Assembly: GCA_900766585.1 (NCBI GenBank) | Contig: CAAFVV010000003.1 | Coordinates: forward strand, 1-64,000 | Direction of reading: 5' to 3' | Source of the DNA: Clostridia bacterium | GTDB taxonomy: Bacteria > Bacillota > Clostridia > Oscillospirales > Acutalibacteraceae | Length of the DNA stretch: 64,000 bases | Part shown: one piece after another, positions 7,834 to 16,777 of the stretch | Position numbering within the stretch: position 1 is the stretch's first letter | Layout of the letters: each line of letters begins with the position of its first letter | The notes under the pieces: model-generated | What the model was told of the DNA's origin: nothing | Database searches by the model: none | Seen by the model: only the letters and a program-made list of their open reading frames with translations | Position numbers and translations under genes: made by a program

Positions 7834-9077
7834 GACAAAAACGAATCGCTTTGCCGGAGCTTTTGGCGCCCGCCGGTGACCGGGAGCGGCTTGAGGCGGC
7901 GCTGCTCTACGGCGCGGATGCCGTCTATCTGGCGGGTACGCGCTTCGGCATGCGCTCGGCACCGGACAATTTCACCGCCGACGGGCTGAAGGACGCCATA
8001 GCGCTCTGTCATGCCGAGGGTGTCGCCGTCCATGTCGCCTGCAACACGCTGCCGCGCGATGAGGAGCTGGAGACGCTGCCGGAGTGGCTGACCCTCGTCG
8101 ATGAAGCGGGCGCAGATGCGATCATTGCGGCGGATCTCGGCGTGATGGCGCTGTGCCGGCGCTACGCGCCGCATTGCGCGCTGCACGCCTCGACCCAGTG
8201 CGGTGTGGTGAACCATGCCGCGGCGCAGGCACTGTATGACCTCGGCGCTTCCCGCGTTGTGCTGGCGCGCGAGCTGTCGCTGGAGGCGATTGCCAAGCTG
8301 CGGGCGCTGGCGCCGCGTGAGCTGGAGCTCGAATGCTTTGTCCACGGTGCCATGTGCGTATCGGTGTCCGGCCGCTGCCTGCTGTCAAATTATCTGGCGG
8401 GGCGGGACGCCAACCACGGCGACTGTACGCAGCCCTGCCGCTGGAAATACGCGCTCGTGGAGGAACACCGCCCCGATCTCCCTCTGCCGATCGGCGAGGG
8501 GGAGGACGGCTCTTATATCCTCAATGCCGAGGATCTCTGCTTGATCGACCATGTGGCAAAGCTGGCGCGGGCGGGGGTCTCCTCCTTCAAGATCGAGGGA
8601 CGCGCCAAGGCGGCATATTATGTCGCCGCCGTGACCCATGCCTACCGCGCGGCGCTCGACGGCTATACCGATTCCGGCTTTTCGCCGGATTACCGCCCGC
8701 CGCACTGGATGCGCGAGGCGGTCGACCGCGTCAGCCACCGTCCGTACAGCACCGGCTTTCTCTTCGGCACACCGGCGCAGGAGACAAAACGGGGCGGCTA
8801 TATCCGCGACTACGAGGTGGCTGCCATGGTGGAGGACTGGCGGGACGGGCGGCTGTATCTGTCTCAGCGCAACCGCTTTTTTGGCGGAGAGACCGCCTTT
8901 GTGCTCTCGCCGTTTACCGAGCCGTACACACTGCGGCTGTCGCCGCTGTACACCATGGACGGCGAGCCGCTGACCGTCTGCCCGCATCCGACAATGCGCC
9001 TGTGGATGCCCTGTGAGCAGCCGATTCCGAAGGGCAGCTATCTTTGCTGCCGGCGCAGTGGGGAGGAGACAACATGA
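7830..9077 (+). CDS. Peptidase U32 family protein
   Basis: A 415-residue U32 protein, related to the collagenase-like and TrhP/RlhA group that act with iron-sulfur chemistry in RNA hydroxylation. It has the N-terminal ELLAPAGDRERLEAAL and YGADAVYLAG blocks, the central ELECFVHGAMCVSVSGRC signature, then DCTQPCRWKY with conserved cysteines, and FKIEGRAK. It overlaps mltG by 4 bp and the next gene by 4 bp. Whether it is a peptidase or an RNA-modification enzyme cannot be decided from sequence. Confidence 0.9.
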   Translation: MRQKRIALPELLAPAGDRERLEAALLYGADAVYLAGTRFGMRSAPDNFTADGLKDAIALCHAEGVAVHVACNTLPRDEELETLPEWLTLVDEAGADAIIAADLGVMALCRRYAPHCALHASTQCGVVNHAAAQALYDLGASRVVLARELSLEAIAKLRALAPRELELECFVHGAMCVSVSGRCLLSNYLAGRDANHGDCTQPCRWKYALVEEHRPDLPLPIGEGEDGSYILNAEDLCLIDHVAKLARAGVSSFKIEGRAKAAYYVAAVTHAYRAALDGYTDSGFSPDYRPPHWMREAVDRVSHRPYSTGFLFGTPAQETKRGGYIRDYEVAAMVEDWRDGRLYLSQRNRFFGGETAFVLSPFTEPYTLRLSPLYTMDGEPLTVCPHPTMRLWMPCEQPIPKGSYLCCRRSGEETT

Positions 9078-9580
9078 CAACGGGACAATTGCGGCAGCAG
9101 TATGCGTTTTCGGCGTTGCCCCTCGCCGTATTGGAGGGGCCGACCGCCTTTTACAACGCATTTTCCGCGGGCGAAGAGGAGGTACAGTCCTTTGCCACGG
9201 AGGTCTGGGAGCGGCTCTGCCGTGAAAACGGCGATACGCTGCGGGAGCATCCGTTTTTTCCGGACAGCACCTTTTGGCTCGTGGATGAGACGGAGGAAAA
9301 TTTCGCCTGTATGTGGGACCTGTATCTTCCCGCCGTCGGTGCGACACCGGCGCTGTATGCCGCGGTTGTGTTCGGCGCGACGATGGATCCCCGCTGCTTT
9401 GCCGCGGCTGCGGCGGCGGACGGCGGCGCGGATATCGCAGAGCTGATGCTTGCGGATGGCGGGGCGCTGAAGCCTGTCCCCTGCGGGCGGCTGGATGCCG
9501 CGCTGCCGGAGACAGAGCGGCGGCAGGCGTTTATGGAGCGGGTCTATGCCGTTTGCGACGCCTATTCGTCCGAAGGATGA
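9074..9580 (+). CDS. Hypothetical protein, last gene of the thyX-mltG run
   Basis: A 168-residue protein that I do not recognise. It is acidic and rich in Ala, Trp and Phe, with no signal peptide, no membrane segment and no cysteine cluster. The ATG at 9074 overlaps the U32 stop (ATGA), with GGGGAGGAG upstream, so it is translated with the U32 protein and may work with it. It is followed at once by a strong terminator. Codon use looks like that of its neighbours. Confidence 0.6.
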   Translation: MTTGQLRQQYAFSALPLAVLEGPTAFYNAFSAGEEEVQSFATEVWERLCRENGDTLREHPFFPDSTFWLVDETEENFACMWDLYLPAVGATPALYAAVVFGATMDPRCFAAAAAADGGADIAELMLADGGALKPVPCGRLDAALPETERRQAFMERVYAVCDAYSSEG

Positions 9581-9585
9581 TTATT

Positions 9586-9631
9586 TTCCCCCTGCACGGG
9601 TAACACTTCACCGTGTAAGGGGGAATTTTTT
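9586..9631 (+). terminator. Rho-independent terminator after the thyX-mltG run
   Basis: TTCCCCCTGCACGG (9586-9599) pairs with CCGTGT-A-AGGGGGAA (9611-9625) with one bulge and is followed by TTTTTT. The T-run touches the start codon of the next gene at 9632. Confidence 0.9.
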
Positions 9632-11227
9632 ATGCGGAAACGGACGGCGGGAATCTATGCGCTGCTGCTTTTGCTGCTCAGCGGCGCGGTGTGGCGGATC
9701 TATACGCTTGCCAGGGCGGGGGCGACTCCCGCGTCGGAGCAGCAGGCGCATATGACCGTTACGGTGGCACAGGGGCGTGCCGCGATCTACGACTGCAACC
9801 GGCAGAAGCTGGTCAACCGTGAGGTGGCGCTGTCCTCCTGTATTGCGCCGTTTCCCTCTACGCTGATTGCTCTGTCGCAAAAGCTGCCGGAAGCGCAGTG
9901 GAGGACGCTCAGCGAACGTCTTTCCCGCGGCAGACCGGTCACGGCGGTGCTGCCCGAGCTGTATACATCGGTGCGCGGGCTGTGGCAGTATATGGCGCCG
10001 GTGCGGTATACCGAGGGGCAGCTCGCCCCGCATCTGATCGGGTATTTGGACAGTGAAAATGCCCACGGCGTCACCGGCATCGAGGAGGCGCTGGACAGCT
10101 ACCTGACCGCGCACGAGGGACAGGTGAAGCTGTCGTTTGACGTGGACGCCAACGGCAGGGTGCTGGAGGGCGTGGAGCCGGAGGTGGAAAACACCATGCG
10201 CTCGACGCAGGCGGGCGTTGTGCTGACTATCGACAGCCGTGTGCAGTATGCGGCGGAAACCGTGGCAGCCAAGCATATGCAGCGGGGCGCCGTTGTGATC
10301 CTCGAGCCGAAAACGGGACGGGTGCGGGCCATGGTCAGCCTGCCCGCCTATGATCCCACCGACGTGGCGGCTTCGCTTGAGCAGCCGCATGCTCCGCTGC
10401 TCAACCGCGCCATACAGAATTATAACTGCGGGTCGGTGTTCAAGATCGTCACGGCGGCGGCTGCGCTGGAAAGCGGGCTTAAGCCGGAGCAGAGCTTTGT
10501 CTGCTCCGGCTCCGTTTTGATTGGCGACCGGCAGTTTGCCTGCCACAACCGGCTCGGCCACGGAACGCTGACCATGAAAAACGCCTTTGCGCAGTCCTGC
10601 AACCCCTATTTTATTCAGCTGGCGCAGCAGGTCGGCGGACAGGCGCTGTACACGCAGGCGGCGGCGCTCGGCTTCGACAGCGCCGTACTGCTCGCTGATA
10701 ATTACCAGACAGCGCGGGCGCTGCTGCCGGATACCGATGCGCTCAGCTCGCCGGGCGAGCTGTCGAATCTCGCTATCGGTCAGGGCGGGCTTTTGGCGAC
10801 GCCGGTGCATATCGCGCAGCTGGCGGCGGCGGTGTATAACGGCGGCGAATGGGTGCCCGCGACGGTCGTGCAGGGGTATACGGACGAAAACGGCGTGTAT
10901 GCGGAAAACGAGCCGACTGCCGCCATGCGGGCATTTTCGCCGCAGACCGCCGTGACGCTGCGGGAGTTTATGGAAAATGCCGTCCGTCACGGCACAGGCA
11001 CCACGGCCAGACCCGACACCGGACTGGCAGGCGGCAAGACCGGCACGGCGGAGACCGGCTGGGTGGAGGACGGCGTCAAGGTGATCCAGAGCTGGTATGC
11101 CGGCTTTTTTGAGACCGGCGGCAGATCCTATGCCGTCGCCGTGGTGGGCGAGGACAAAAACCGCACCGGCGTGCGTGCCGCCCCGCTGTTCAAGGCGCTG
11201 TGCGAGGCGCTGGCGGAGATCCCCTGA
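9632..11227 (+). CDS. Penicillin-binding protein (class B transpeptidase)
   Basis: Cross-links peptidoglycan peptides on the outer membrane face. A short cytoplasmic N-terminus is followed by one signal-anchor segment (residues 8-27), a pedestal region, and the transpeptidase domain with the active-site S268-V-F-K271, the second motif S322-C-N324 and K469-T-G471. At 531 residues it is shorter than vegetative PBP2 and resembles the compact SpoVD/PBP2-like proteins of clostridia, without a visible C-terminal PASTA domain. The start codon directly follows the upstream terminator T-run, and the only ribosome-site candidate, AGGGGGAA, is part of that terminator hairpin. Expression may therefore depend on that hairpin. 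Confidence 0.9.
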   Translation: MRKRTAGIYALLLLLLSGAVWRIYTLARAGATPASEQQAHMTVTVAQGRAAIYDCNRQKLVNREVALSSCIAPFPSTLIALSQKLPEAQWRTLSERLSRGRPVTAVLPELYTSVRGLWQYMAPVRYTEGQLAPHLIGYLDSENAHGVTGIEEALDSYLTAHEGQVKLSFDVDANGRVLEGVEPEVENTMRSTQAGVVLTIDSRVQYAAETVAAKHMQRGAVVILEPKTGRVRAMVSLPAYDPTDVAASLEQPHAPLLNRAIQNYNCGSVFKIVTAAAALESGLKPEQSFVCSGSVLIGDRQFACHNRLGHGTLTMKNAFAQSCNPYFIQLAQQVGGQALYTQAAALGFDSAVLLADNYQTARALLPDTDALSSPGELSNLAIGQGGLLATPVHIAQLAAAVYNGGEWVPATVVQGYTDENGVYAENEPTAAMRAFSPQTAVTLREFMENAVRHGTGTTARPDTGLAGGKTGTAETGWVEDGVKVIQSWYAGFFETGGRSYAVAVVGEDKNRTGVRAAPLFKALCEALAEIP

Positions 11228-11306
11228 CCGTTTCGGCAGGGGTACATAAGCCGGTTTTCGGCGGAAAATGCAAACTTTTTGAAAATTCGCGGGCAAAAAC
11301 GCGGTT

Positions 11307-11335
11307 TTGACTTGATACTTGGCGGCATATATAGT
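11307..11335 (+). promoter_or_regulatory. Promoter of the pyrH-frr-...-polC block
   Basis: -35 TTGACT (11307-11312), 17-bp spacer, -10 TATAGT (11330-11335), 39 bp before the pyrH ATG. Confidence 0.75.
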
Positions 11336-11374
11336 AAAATATGACGTGAAAGTTTACCGGAGAGGAATGTGTAT

Positions 11375-12082
11375 ATGGAACCGAAATATAAACGGATCTT
11401 GTTGAAGCTCAGCGGCGAGGCCATGGCGGGTGAACAGGGCTTCGGCCTGGATTTTGATACGGTACTCAGCGTCTGTGCCGCCGTAAAGGAGTGCGCGGAT
11501 ATGGGCGTGCAGGTCGCTGTTGTTGTAGGCGGCGGCAATTTCTGGCGCGGCCGCTCCAGCGGAAAAATGGACCGCACCCGTGCCGATCATATGGGCATGC
11601 TCGCGACGACCATCAACTCGCTCGGTCTTGCGGACGCGCTTGAACAGCTCGGCTGTGATGTGCGCGTGCAGACGGCGATCGCGATGAATCAGATTGCGGA
11701 GCCGTATATCCGCAACCGCGCCGTGCGCCATCTGGAAAAGGGACGGGTCGTTATTTTCGGCTGCGGAACCGGCAATCCCTTCTTCTCGACGGATACGGCT
11801 GCCGCTCTGCGCGCAGCGGAGATCGAGGCGGATATCATCTTCAAAGCCAGCATGGTGGACGGCGTCTACGATTCCGACCCGAAAAAGAACCCGAATGCGG
11901 TGAAATACGATGAGCTGACCTACATGCAGGTGCTCGAGCAGGATCTCAAGGTGATGGATTCCACGGCGGCGACGCTCTGCCGCGACAACCGTCTGCCGCT
12001 TCTCGTGTTTAATTTGAACGACCCGAAGAATATTGTCCGCGCGGTCTGCGGCGAAAATATCGGCACATTGGTCAGAGCATAA
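11375..12082 (+). CDS. pyrH: UMP kinase
   Basis: Phosphorylates UMP to UDP. It is an amino-acid-kinase-fold protein with the N-terminal KRILLKLSGEAMAG phosphate loop, the GGGNFWRGR nucleotide loop and GTGNPFFSTDTAAALRA. At 235 residues the length is normal. The ATG at 11375 lies 9 bp after GGAGAGG; an in-frame GTG at 11369 is too close to that site. It is the first gene of the standard Firmicutes pyrH-frr-uppS-cdsA-dxr-rseP order. Confidence 0.97.
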   Translation: MEPKYKRILLKLSGEAMAGEQGFGLDFDTVLSVCAAVKECADMGVQVAVVVGGGNFWRGRSSGKMDRTRADHMGMLATTINSLGLADALEQLGCDVRVQTAIAMNQIAEPYIRNRAVRHLEKGRVVIFGCGTGNPFFSTDTAAALRAAEIEADIIFKASMVDGVYDSDPKKNPNAVKYDELTYMQVLEQDLKVMDSTAATLCRDNRLPLLVFNLNDPKNIVRAVCGENIGTLVRA

Positions 12083-12106
12083 CAACAGAAAAAGGAGGCA
12101 TTTCCC

Positions 12107-12661
12107 ATGGAACAGGTTTTCAAAACGGCTGAAGAAAAGATGAATAAATCGGTGAACGCGCTGCAAAACGAGTATGCGGCGATCCGCGCCGGACGCGCGA
12201 ATCCCGCCGTGCTCGACAAGGTGCAGGTGGAGTATTACGGCGCGCCGTCTCCGGTCAACCAGGTCGCCTCGGTCTCGGTTCCCGAGCCGCGCACGGTGCA
12301 GATCGTCCCCTGGGACAAGAGCCTGCTCAAAGCCATCGAAAAGGCGATTCTGGCTTCGGATATCGGCATTACGCCGCAAAACGACGGATCCTCTCTGCGG
12401 CTGAATTTTCCGCCGCTGACCGAGGAGCGCCGCCGCGAGCTGTGCAAGGGACTGTATAAATATGCCGAGGAATGCAAGGTTGCGATCCGCTCCATCCGCC
12501 GCGATGCGATGGATAAGCTCAAGGATATGAAGAAAAAGAGCGAGATCACGGAGGATGACCTGAAAAACGCCGAAAAGCGGGCGCAGGATCTGACGGATCG
12601 CTTCTGCAAAGAGGTGGACGGTATGGCGTCCCGCAAGGAAAAGGAGATCATGGAGATCTGA
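12107..12661 (+). CDS. frr: Ribosome recycling factor
   Basis: With EF-G it splits post-termination ribosomes. A 184-residue protein with the conserved IRAGRANPAVLDKVQVEYYG and PQNDGSSLRLNFPPLTEERR blocks and the C-terminal long helix of the three-helix domain. AAAGGAGG lies 8-9 bp before the ATG. It sits between pyrH and uppS as in most bacteria. Confidence 0.98.
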   Translation: MEQVFKTAEEKMNKSVNALQNEYAAIRAGRANPAVLDKVQVEYYGAPSPVNQVASVSVPEPRTVQIVPWDKSLLKAIEKAILASDIGITPQNDGSSLRLNFPPLTEERRRELCKGLYKYAEECKVAIRSIRRDAMDKLKDMKKKSEITEDDLKNAEKRAQDLTDRFCKEVDGMASRKEKEIMEI

Positions 12662-12707
12662 GAAACCGCCTTTGTGCGGGAGATCGGAAAAAGGACGGAG
12701 AAACGCT

Positions 12708-13442
12708 ATGCTGTGGTTCGGAAAGAAAAAACCGCTTCCGCCGGCGGTGCTGCCCCGCCATATCGGCATCATTATGGACGGCAACGGCCGGTGGGCGAAA
12801 AAACGCGGGCTTCCGCGGCGTGCGGGTCACGCCGCCGGTGCGCGCACCTTTCGCTCAATCGCGAAATACTGTGAAAAGCGGGGGATCGCCTGCCTGACGG
12901 TATATGCGTTCTCCACCGAGAACTGGCGGCGTCCCGCCGACGAGGTCGAAGCGCTGATGGATCTGCTGCGGGATTACCTCAGGGAGTCCCTTTCCGATTT
13001 CCGGCAGGAAAACATACAGGTGCATTTTATCGGCGACCGCAGGCCGCTGGCAGACGATCTGCAGCAGCTGATGGCGGAGGCGGAGGAAGCCACGGCGCAC
13101 AAGACCGGTATGCAGCTGAACATTGCCGTCAACTACGGCGGGCGCGAGGAGATTGTTCACAGCCTCCGCGAGCTGGCGGGTGAGGTGGCGGCGGGGCGGC
13201 TTTCGCCGGATGAGCTGTCGGAAAAGCTCGTCGAGGCGCATCTGTACACGGCGGGGCAGCCGGAGCTGGATCTGATCCTGCGCCCGAGCGGCGAATACCG
13301 ACTGTCGAATTTTCTGCTCTGGCAGTCCGCGTATGCGGAATATATTTTCATGGATGTGCTGTGGCCGGATTTCACACCGGCGCATCTGGAACAGGCTTTG
13401 ACGGAATACGCCGGCCGGCATCGGCGCTTCGGAGGTGTGTGA
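12708..13442 (+). CDS. uppS: Undecaprenyl diphosphate synthase
   Basis: Cis-prenyltransferase that builds the C55 carrier lipid for peptidoglycan. HIGIIMDGNGRWAKKRG carries the catalytic Asp, FSTENWRRP the substrate loop, and LILRPSGEYRLSNFLLWQ the C-terminal signature. The ATG at 12708 has GGAG upstream; the longer in-frame reading from 12672 adds a non-conserved 12 residues. It is followed by cdsA after 2 bp. Confidence 0.96.
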   Translation: MLWFGKKKPLPPAVLPRHIGIIMDGNGRWAKKRGLPRRAGHAAGARTFRSIAKYCEKRGIACLTVYAFSTENWRRPADEVEALMDLLRDYLRESLSDFRQENIQVHFIGDRRPLADDLQQLMAEAEEATAHKTGMQLNIAVNYGGREEIVHSLRELAGEVAAGRLSPDELSEKLVEAHLYTAGQPELDLILRPSGEYRLSNFLLWQSAYAEYIFMDVLWPDFTPAHLEQALTEYAGRHRRFGGV

Positions 13443-13444
13443 CC

Positions 13445-14251
13445 ATGCGGACAAGAATTATCACGGCGGTGGTCGCTGCCGCGATCGGGCTGATCGTGCT
13501 GCTGCTTCTGCCGCCCGTGGCGGCGTTTATCGCCGTGTCGCTTTTGGCGGGAATGGCGGTATACGAAATGACCGGCGCCATGAAGCTGCGCGATTTTCCG
13601 GAGCTGACCGTGCTGTGCGTGGTCATGGCGGTTTTGGTGCCGTTTTTCCCCGCTGTGCCGTTCCGGTTTGTCGGCGCGGCGCTGCTGCTCTACGGATTGC
13701 TGCTGACCGGCGTTATGCTCTACCGGCACGAACAGCTGACCGTGGTGCAGACGGTCTCCATGGGTTTTTTGACCCTGCTGATCGCCTGCGGCCTTTCCAC
13801 GGTCGCCTATCTGCGGCGGTATGACCACGGTCTGCCCATGCAGTTTCTCACCCTGCTGATTCCGTGGCTGTCCGATTCCGGCGCCTATTTCACCGGCGTA
13901 TTTTTCGGCAAACATAAGCTCTGCCCGAAGATTAGCCCGAAAAAGACCGTGGAGGGATTTTTCGGCGGCATCGTGACGTCCGTGGTGCTGTGCACGCTGA
14001 TCGCCTGGATTTATGCACAGCTCGCACATGCCGATGTGATTTTGTGGCGCGTGGCGCTGCTCACGCTGATCGGCGCGCCGGTCTCGGTGATGGGGGATCT
14101 GTTTGCTTCGCTGATCAAGCGGCAGCATGACGTGAAGGATTACGGGTGGATCCTGCCCGGACACGGCGGGATCATGGATCGGTTTGACAGTGTGATCTTC
14201 GTGGCACCGGTTATGGTGCTGTGGATCCAGTGGCTGCCGTTGGTCGGATGA
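13445..14251 (+). CDS. cdsA: Phosphatidate cytidylyltransferase
   Basis: Makes CDP-diacylglycerol, the branch-point of phospholipid synthesis, in the membrane. The 268-residue polytopic protein ends with the family signature KDYGWILPGHGGIMDRFDS, and KISPKKTVEGFFGG precedes it. About seven to eight hydrophobic segments are visible. The ATG at 13445 follows GGAGGTG at the end of uppS; upstream in-frame codons from 13361 lie inside uppS and do not look like CdsA. Confidence 0.96.
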   Translation: MRTRIITAVVAAAIGLIVLLLLPPVAAFIAVSLLAGMAVYEMTGAMKLRDFPELTVLCVVMAVLVPFFPAVPFRFVGAALLLYGLLLTGVMLYRHEQLTVVQTVSMGFLTLLIACGLSTVAYLRRYDHGLPMQFLTLLIPWLSDSGAYFTGVFFGKHKLCPKISPKKTVEGFFGGIVTSVVLCTLIAWIYAQLAHADVILWRVALLTLIGAPVSVMGDLFASLIKRQHDVKDYGWILPGHGGIMDRFDSVIFVAPVMVLWIQWLPLVG

Positions 14252-14261
14252 GGTGAAGCGG

Positions 14262-15425
14262 ATGGATCGAACCGGAAAGCGGCTTGTAATACTTGGCTCG
14301 ACCGGCTCCATCGGCGTGCAGGCGCTGGAGGTGGCGCGGCTGCTCGGGCTGCCGGTCACGGCGCTGTCTGCCAACCGGCAGGTTGACCGCATAGAAGAGC
14401 AGGCGCGGGAATTTCACCCGCGTGCGGTCGCCATGGCGGATGAAGCGGCGGCGCGTGAGCTGCGCCTGCGCCTGGCAGACACGGATATTGCCGTGCTGTC
14501 GGGGCAGGAGGGCGTGTGCGAGATCGCCGCGCGTCAGGACGCAGACATGGTGCTGACGGCGGTGGTCGGCATGGCGGGGCTTTTGCCGACGCTGACCGCC
14601 ATTGAGGCGGGTCATGATATTGCTCTGGCCAATAAGGAAACACTGGTGGCGGGCGGTGCGCTGGTGACCGAAGCGGCAAAACGCAGGGGCGTGCGGCTGC
14701 TTCCGGTGGACAGCGAGCATTCCGCCATCTTTCAGTGTCTGCAGGGCGCGCCGCCGCACGAGGGCGCCGAGCGCCTGATCCTGACGGCGTCCGGCGGTCC
14801 TTTTTTCGGAAAGACGAAACAGGAGCTTGAACAGGTCACGGTTGAACAGGCGCTGCGCCACCCGAACTGGAGCATGGGAGCCAAGATCACGATAGATTCC
14901 GCCACCATGATGAATAAGGGACTTGAACTGATCGAGGCAAGCTGGTTGTTTTCCATGCCGCCCGACAGGATTGACGTGGTCGTGCATCGCGAGAGCGTGG
15001 TCCATTCGCTGGTGGCATATCGCGATCATTCGGTCATTGCCCAGATGGGCGTGCCGGATATGCGGATCCCGATTCAATATGCGCTGACCTATCCCGAGCG
15101 GCTGCCGTCCGCGGTGCCAGCGCTGGATCTTGCAGCTTTCGGCAGGCTGACCTTTTTTGCGCCGGATGAGGAGACGTTCCCCGCGATCGCGCTCTGCCGG
15201 CGGGCGATGGCGGCGGGGGGAACCTGTCCCGCGGCGCTCAACGGTGCCAATGAGCAGGCGGTTGCGCTTTTTCTTGACAAGCGCATCGCCTTTTTGGATA
15301 TTACCCGTCTGGTTGCCGCCGTCGCCGAAAGGGAGTGGCCGGCATGCCGCAGTATTGACGACGTTTTGGCTGCCGACGCAAAAGCGCGCCGGTTGGTCGA
15401 GGCGGAATGTGAGAAAATGAGGTGA
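14262..15425 (+). CDS. dxr: 1-deoxy-D-xylulose 5-phosphate reductoisomerase
   Basis: First committed step of the MEP isoprenoid pathway. The N-terminal NADPH site is ILGSTGSIGVQALEV, the metal/substrate region is PVDSEHSAIFQCL and SGGPFF, and HPNWSMGAKITIDSATMMNKG carries further active-site residues. The 387-residue length is normal. The ATG at 14262 is preferred, with GAGGTGA 5-6 bp upstream; a GTG at 14253 is also in frame. It works in the same pathway as ispG two genes downstream. Confidence 0.96.
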   Translation: MDRTGKRLVILGSTGSIGVQALEVARLLGLPVTALSANRQVDRIEEQAREFHPRAVAMADEAAARELRLRLADTDIAVLSGQEGVCEIAARQDADMVLTAVVGMAGLLPTLTAIEAGHDIALANKETLVAGGALVTEAAKRRGVRLLPVDSEHSAIFQCLQGAPPHEGAERLILTASGGPFFGKTKQELEQVTVEQALRHPNWSMGAKITIDSATMMNKGLELIEASWLFSMPPDRIDVVVHRESVVHSLVAYRDHSVIAQMGVPDMRIPIQYALTYPERLPSAVPALDLAAFGRLTFFAPDEETFPAIALCRRAMAAGGTCPAALNGANEQAVALFLDKRIAFLDITRLVAAVAEREWPACRSIDDVLAADAKARRLVEAECEKMR

Positions 15426-15429
15426 GCCT

Positions 15430-16761
15430 TTGTCGATGTATATGGCACAGTGGGCATCGGTGATGTCCGTACTGACCGGACAGGTGCTGCCGACCGCGCT
15501 GAAGATCATCGCGGCGCTGATCGTGTTCGGTATTATCATTCTGATCCACGAATTCGGGCATTTCATTGTGGCAAAGTGCTGCAAGGTCAGGGTCAACGAA
15601 TTTGCCATCGGTATGGGACCGCGTTTGCTCAAATGGGGCAAGGGGGAGACCACCTATTCCCTCCGCCTTATCCCGATGGGCGGCTTCTGCGCCATGGAGG
15701 GAGAGGACGAGGGCGCGCCGACGCCGAGTGCGCTCGGCGGCAATGCCGACCGCGAAAATGCAGAGTCTGTGCCGCTGCCGCCGGTGGAGGAGCAGCGTGC
15801 GGAGCCTGCGGAAAATGCGGTAATTTTGCCCGAAACGCCCGCAGAGGACAGTGCTGCGGAGACCGAAACAGAGATCGGCACGGCAGCCGAGCCGGCGGCG
15901 GATACGTCGCGCTCCTTTGCTCACAAAAAGGTGTGGCAGCGGATACTGATTGTTGTCGCGGGCGCCTTTATGAACCTTGTGCTGGGCTTCCTTTTGCTGC
16001 TCGGCTACAACCTTTTTTGCACCTCCGGCGAGTATGTGCTGGCGTTTTTGAGCTGCACGCAGACGATCCATTCCATCGACAGCTCCTTTGAGACCGAGCT
16101 GCAGCCCGGCGACACGATCCTGCGGATGGACGGCGAGCGGCTGTATTCCTATATGGATTTTGTGACGTTTTTGCAGACCGACGAGGACGGCAAGTTTGAC
16201 ATTGAGGTGCGCCGCCCGACGGCGGACGGCAAAAGCGAAACGCTGACGCTGAAGGATGTCGATTTTCACCTGACGGTAGACGAAAAGACCGGGCTGCGGT
16301 ATTTGAATTACAAGATGAATTTCACGACCTATCACCCGACGGCGGCGTCTATTGTTCCGCAGACACTGCGTCAGGAGTATTCGCTGGTCGTGTACACGTT
16401 CCGCAGCCTGAAATATATGCTGCAGGGCAAATACGGATTAAACGACCTCTCCGGACCGATCGGCACAATCGACGTTATCGGCGACGCGGTGCAGAATGCC
16501 GTGCAGGAGAAGGATCACGCGATCGGCATCGGCTATCTGCTGTTTCTGGTCGCTCTGTTGACTGTGAACATCGGCGTGGTGAATCTGCTGCCGCTGCCTG
16601 CTTTGGACGGCGGACGGCTGGTGTTTCTGATCTGGGAGGGGATTACAAGGCGTCCCGTTCCCGCCAAATATGAGGGGATCGTGCATCTGGTCGGTATGGT
16701 GCTGCTGATCCTGCTGATGATCGTCGTCGCGTTCAGCGATGTATGGAAATTGGTGAAATGA
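15430..16761 (+). CDS. rseP: Site-2 intramembrane zinc metalloprotease RseP/RasP
   Basis: Cuts membrane proteins such as anti-sigma factors within the bilayer. The zinc motif H40-E-F-G-H44 lies in the first membrane segment. A PDZ domain follows (about residues 215-300), then NLLPLPALDGGRLVF with the third ligand Asp, and a last membrane segment. The TTG at 15430 has GAGGTGA 5-7 bp upstream; ATGs at 15436 and 15442 are alternatives. An unusual ~65-residue acidic Ala/Pro/Glu-rich insert (about residues 93-158) stands between MEGEDEG and the second membrane segment, longer than in Bacillus RasP. Confidence 0.95.
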   Translation: MSMYMAQWASVMSVLTGQVLPTALKIIAALIVFGIIILIHEFGHFIVAKCCKVRVNEFAIGMGPRLLKWGKGETTYSLRLIPMGGFCAMEGEDEGAPTPSALGGNADRENAESVPLPPVEEQRAEPAENAVILPETPAEDSAAETETEIGTAAEPAADTSRSFAHKKVWQRILIVVAGAFMNLVLGFLLLLGYNLFCTSGEYVLAFLSCTQTIHSIDSSFETELQPGDTILRMDGERLYSYMDFVTFLQTDEDGKFDIEVRRPTADGKSETLTLKDVDFHLTVDEKTGLRYLNYKMNFTTYHPTAASIVPQTLRQEYSLVVYTFRSLKYMLQGKYGLNDLSGPIGTIDVIGDAVQNAVQEKDHAIGIGYLLFLVALLTVNIGVVNLLPLPALDGGRLVFLIWEGITRRPVPAKYEGIVHLVGMVLLILLMIVVAFSDVWKLVK

Positions 16762-16777
16762 TGCGGATCGGGGAGGA

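Noticed and set aside
9608..11296. 562-codon open frame on the minus strand opposite the penicillin-binding protein
   Set aside because: It is a GC-rich shadow: the plus strand has all three PBP motifs, and the minus translation is Arg/His-rich with no family features.
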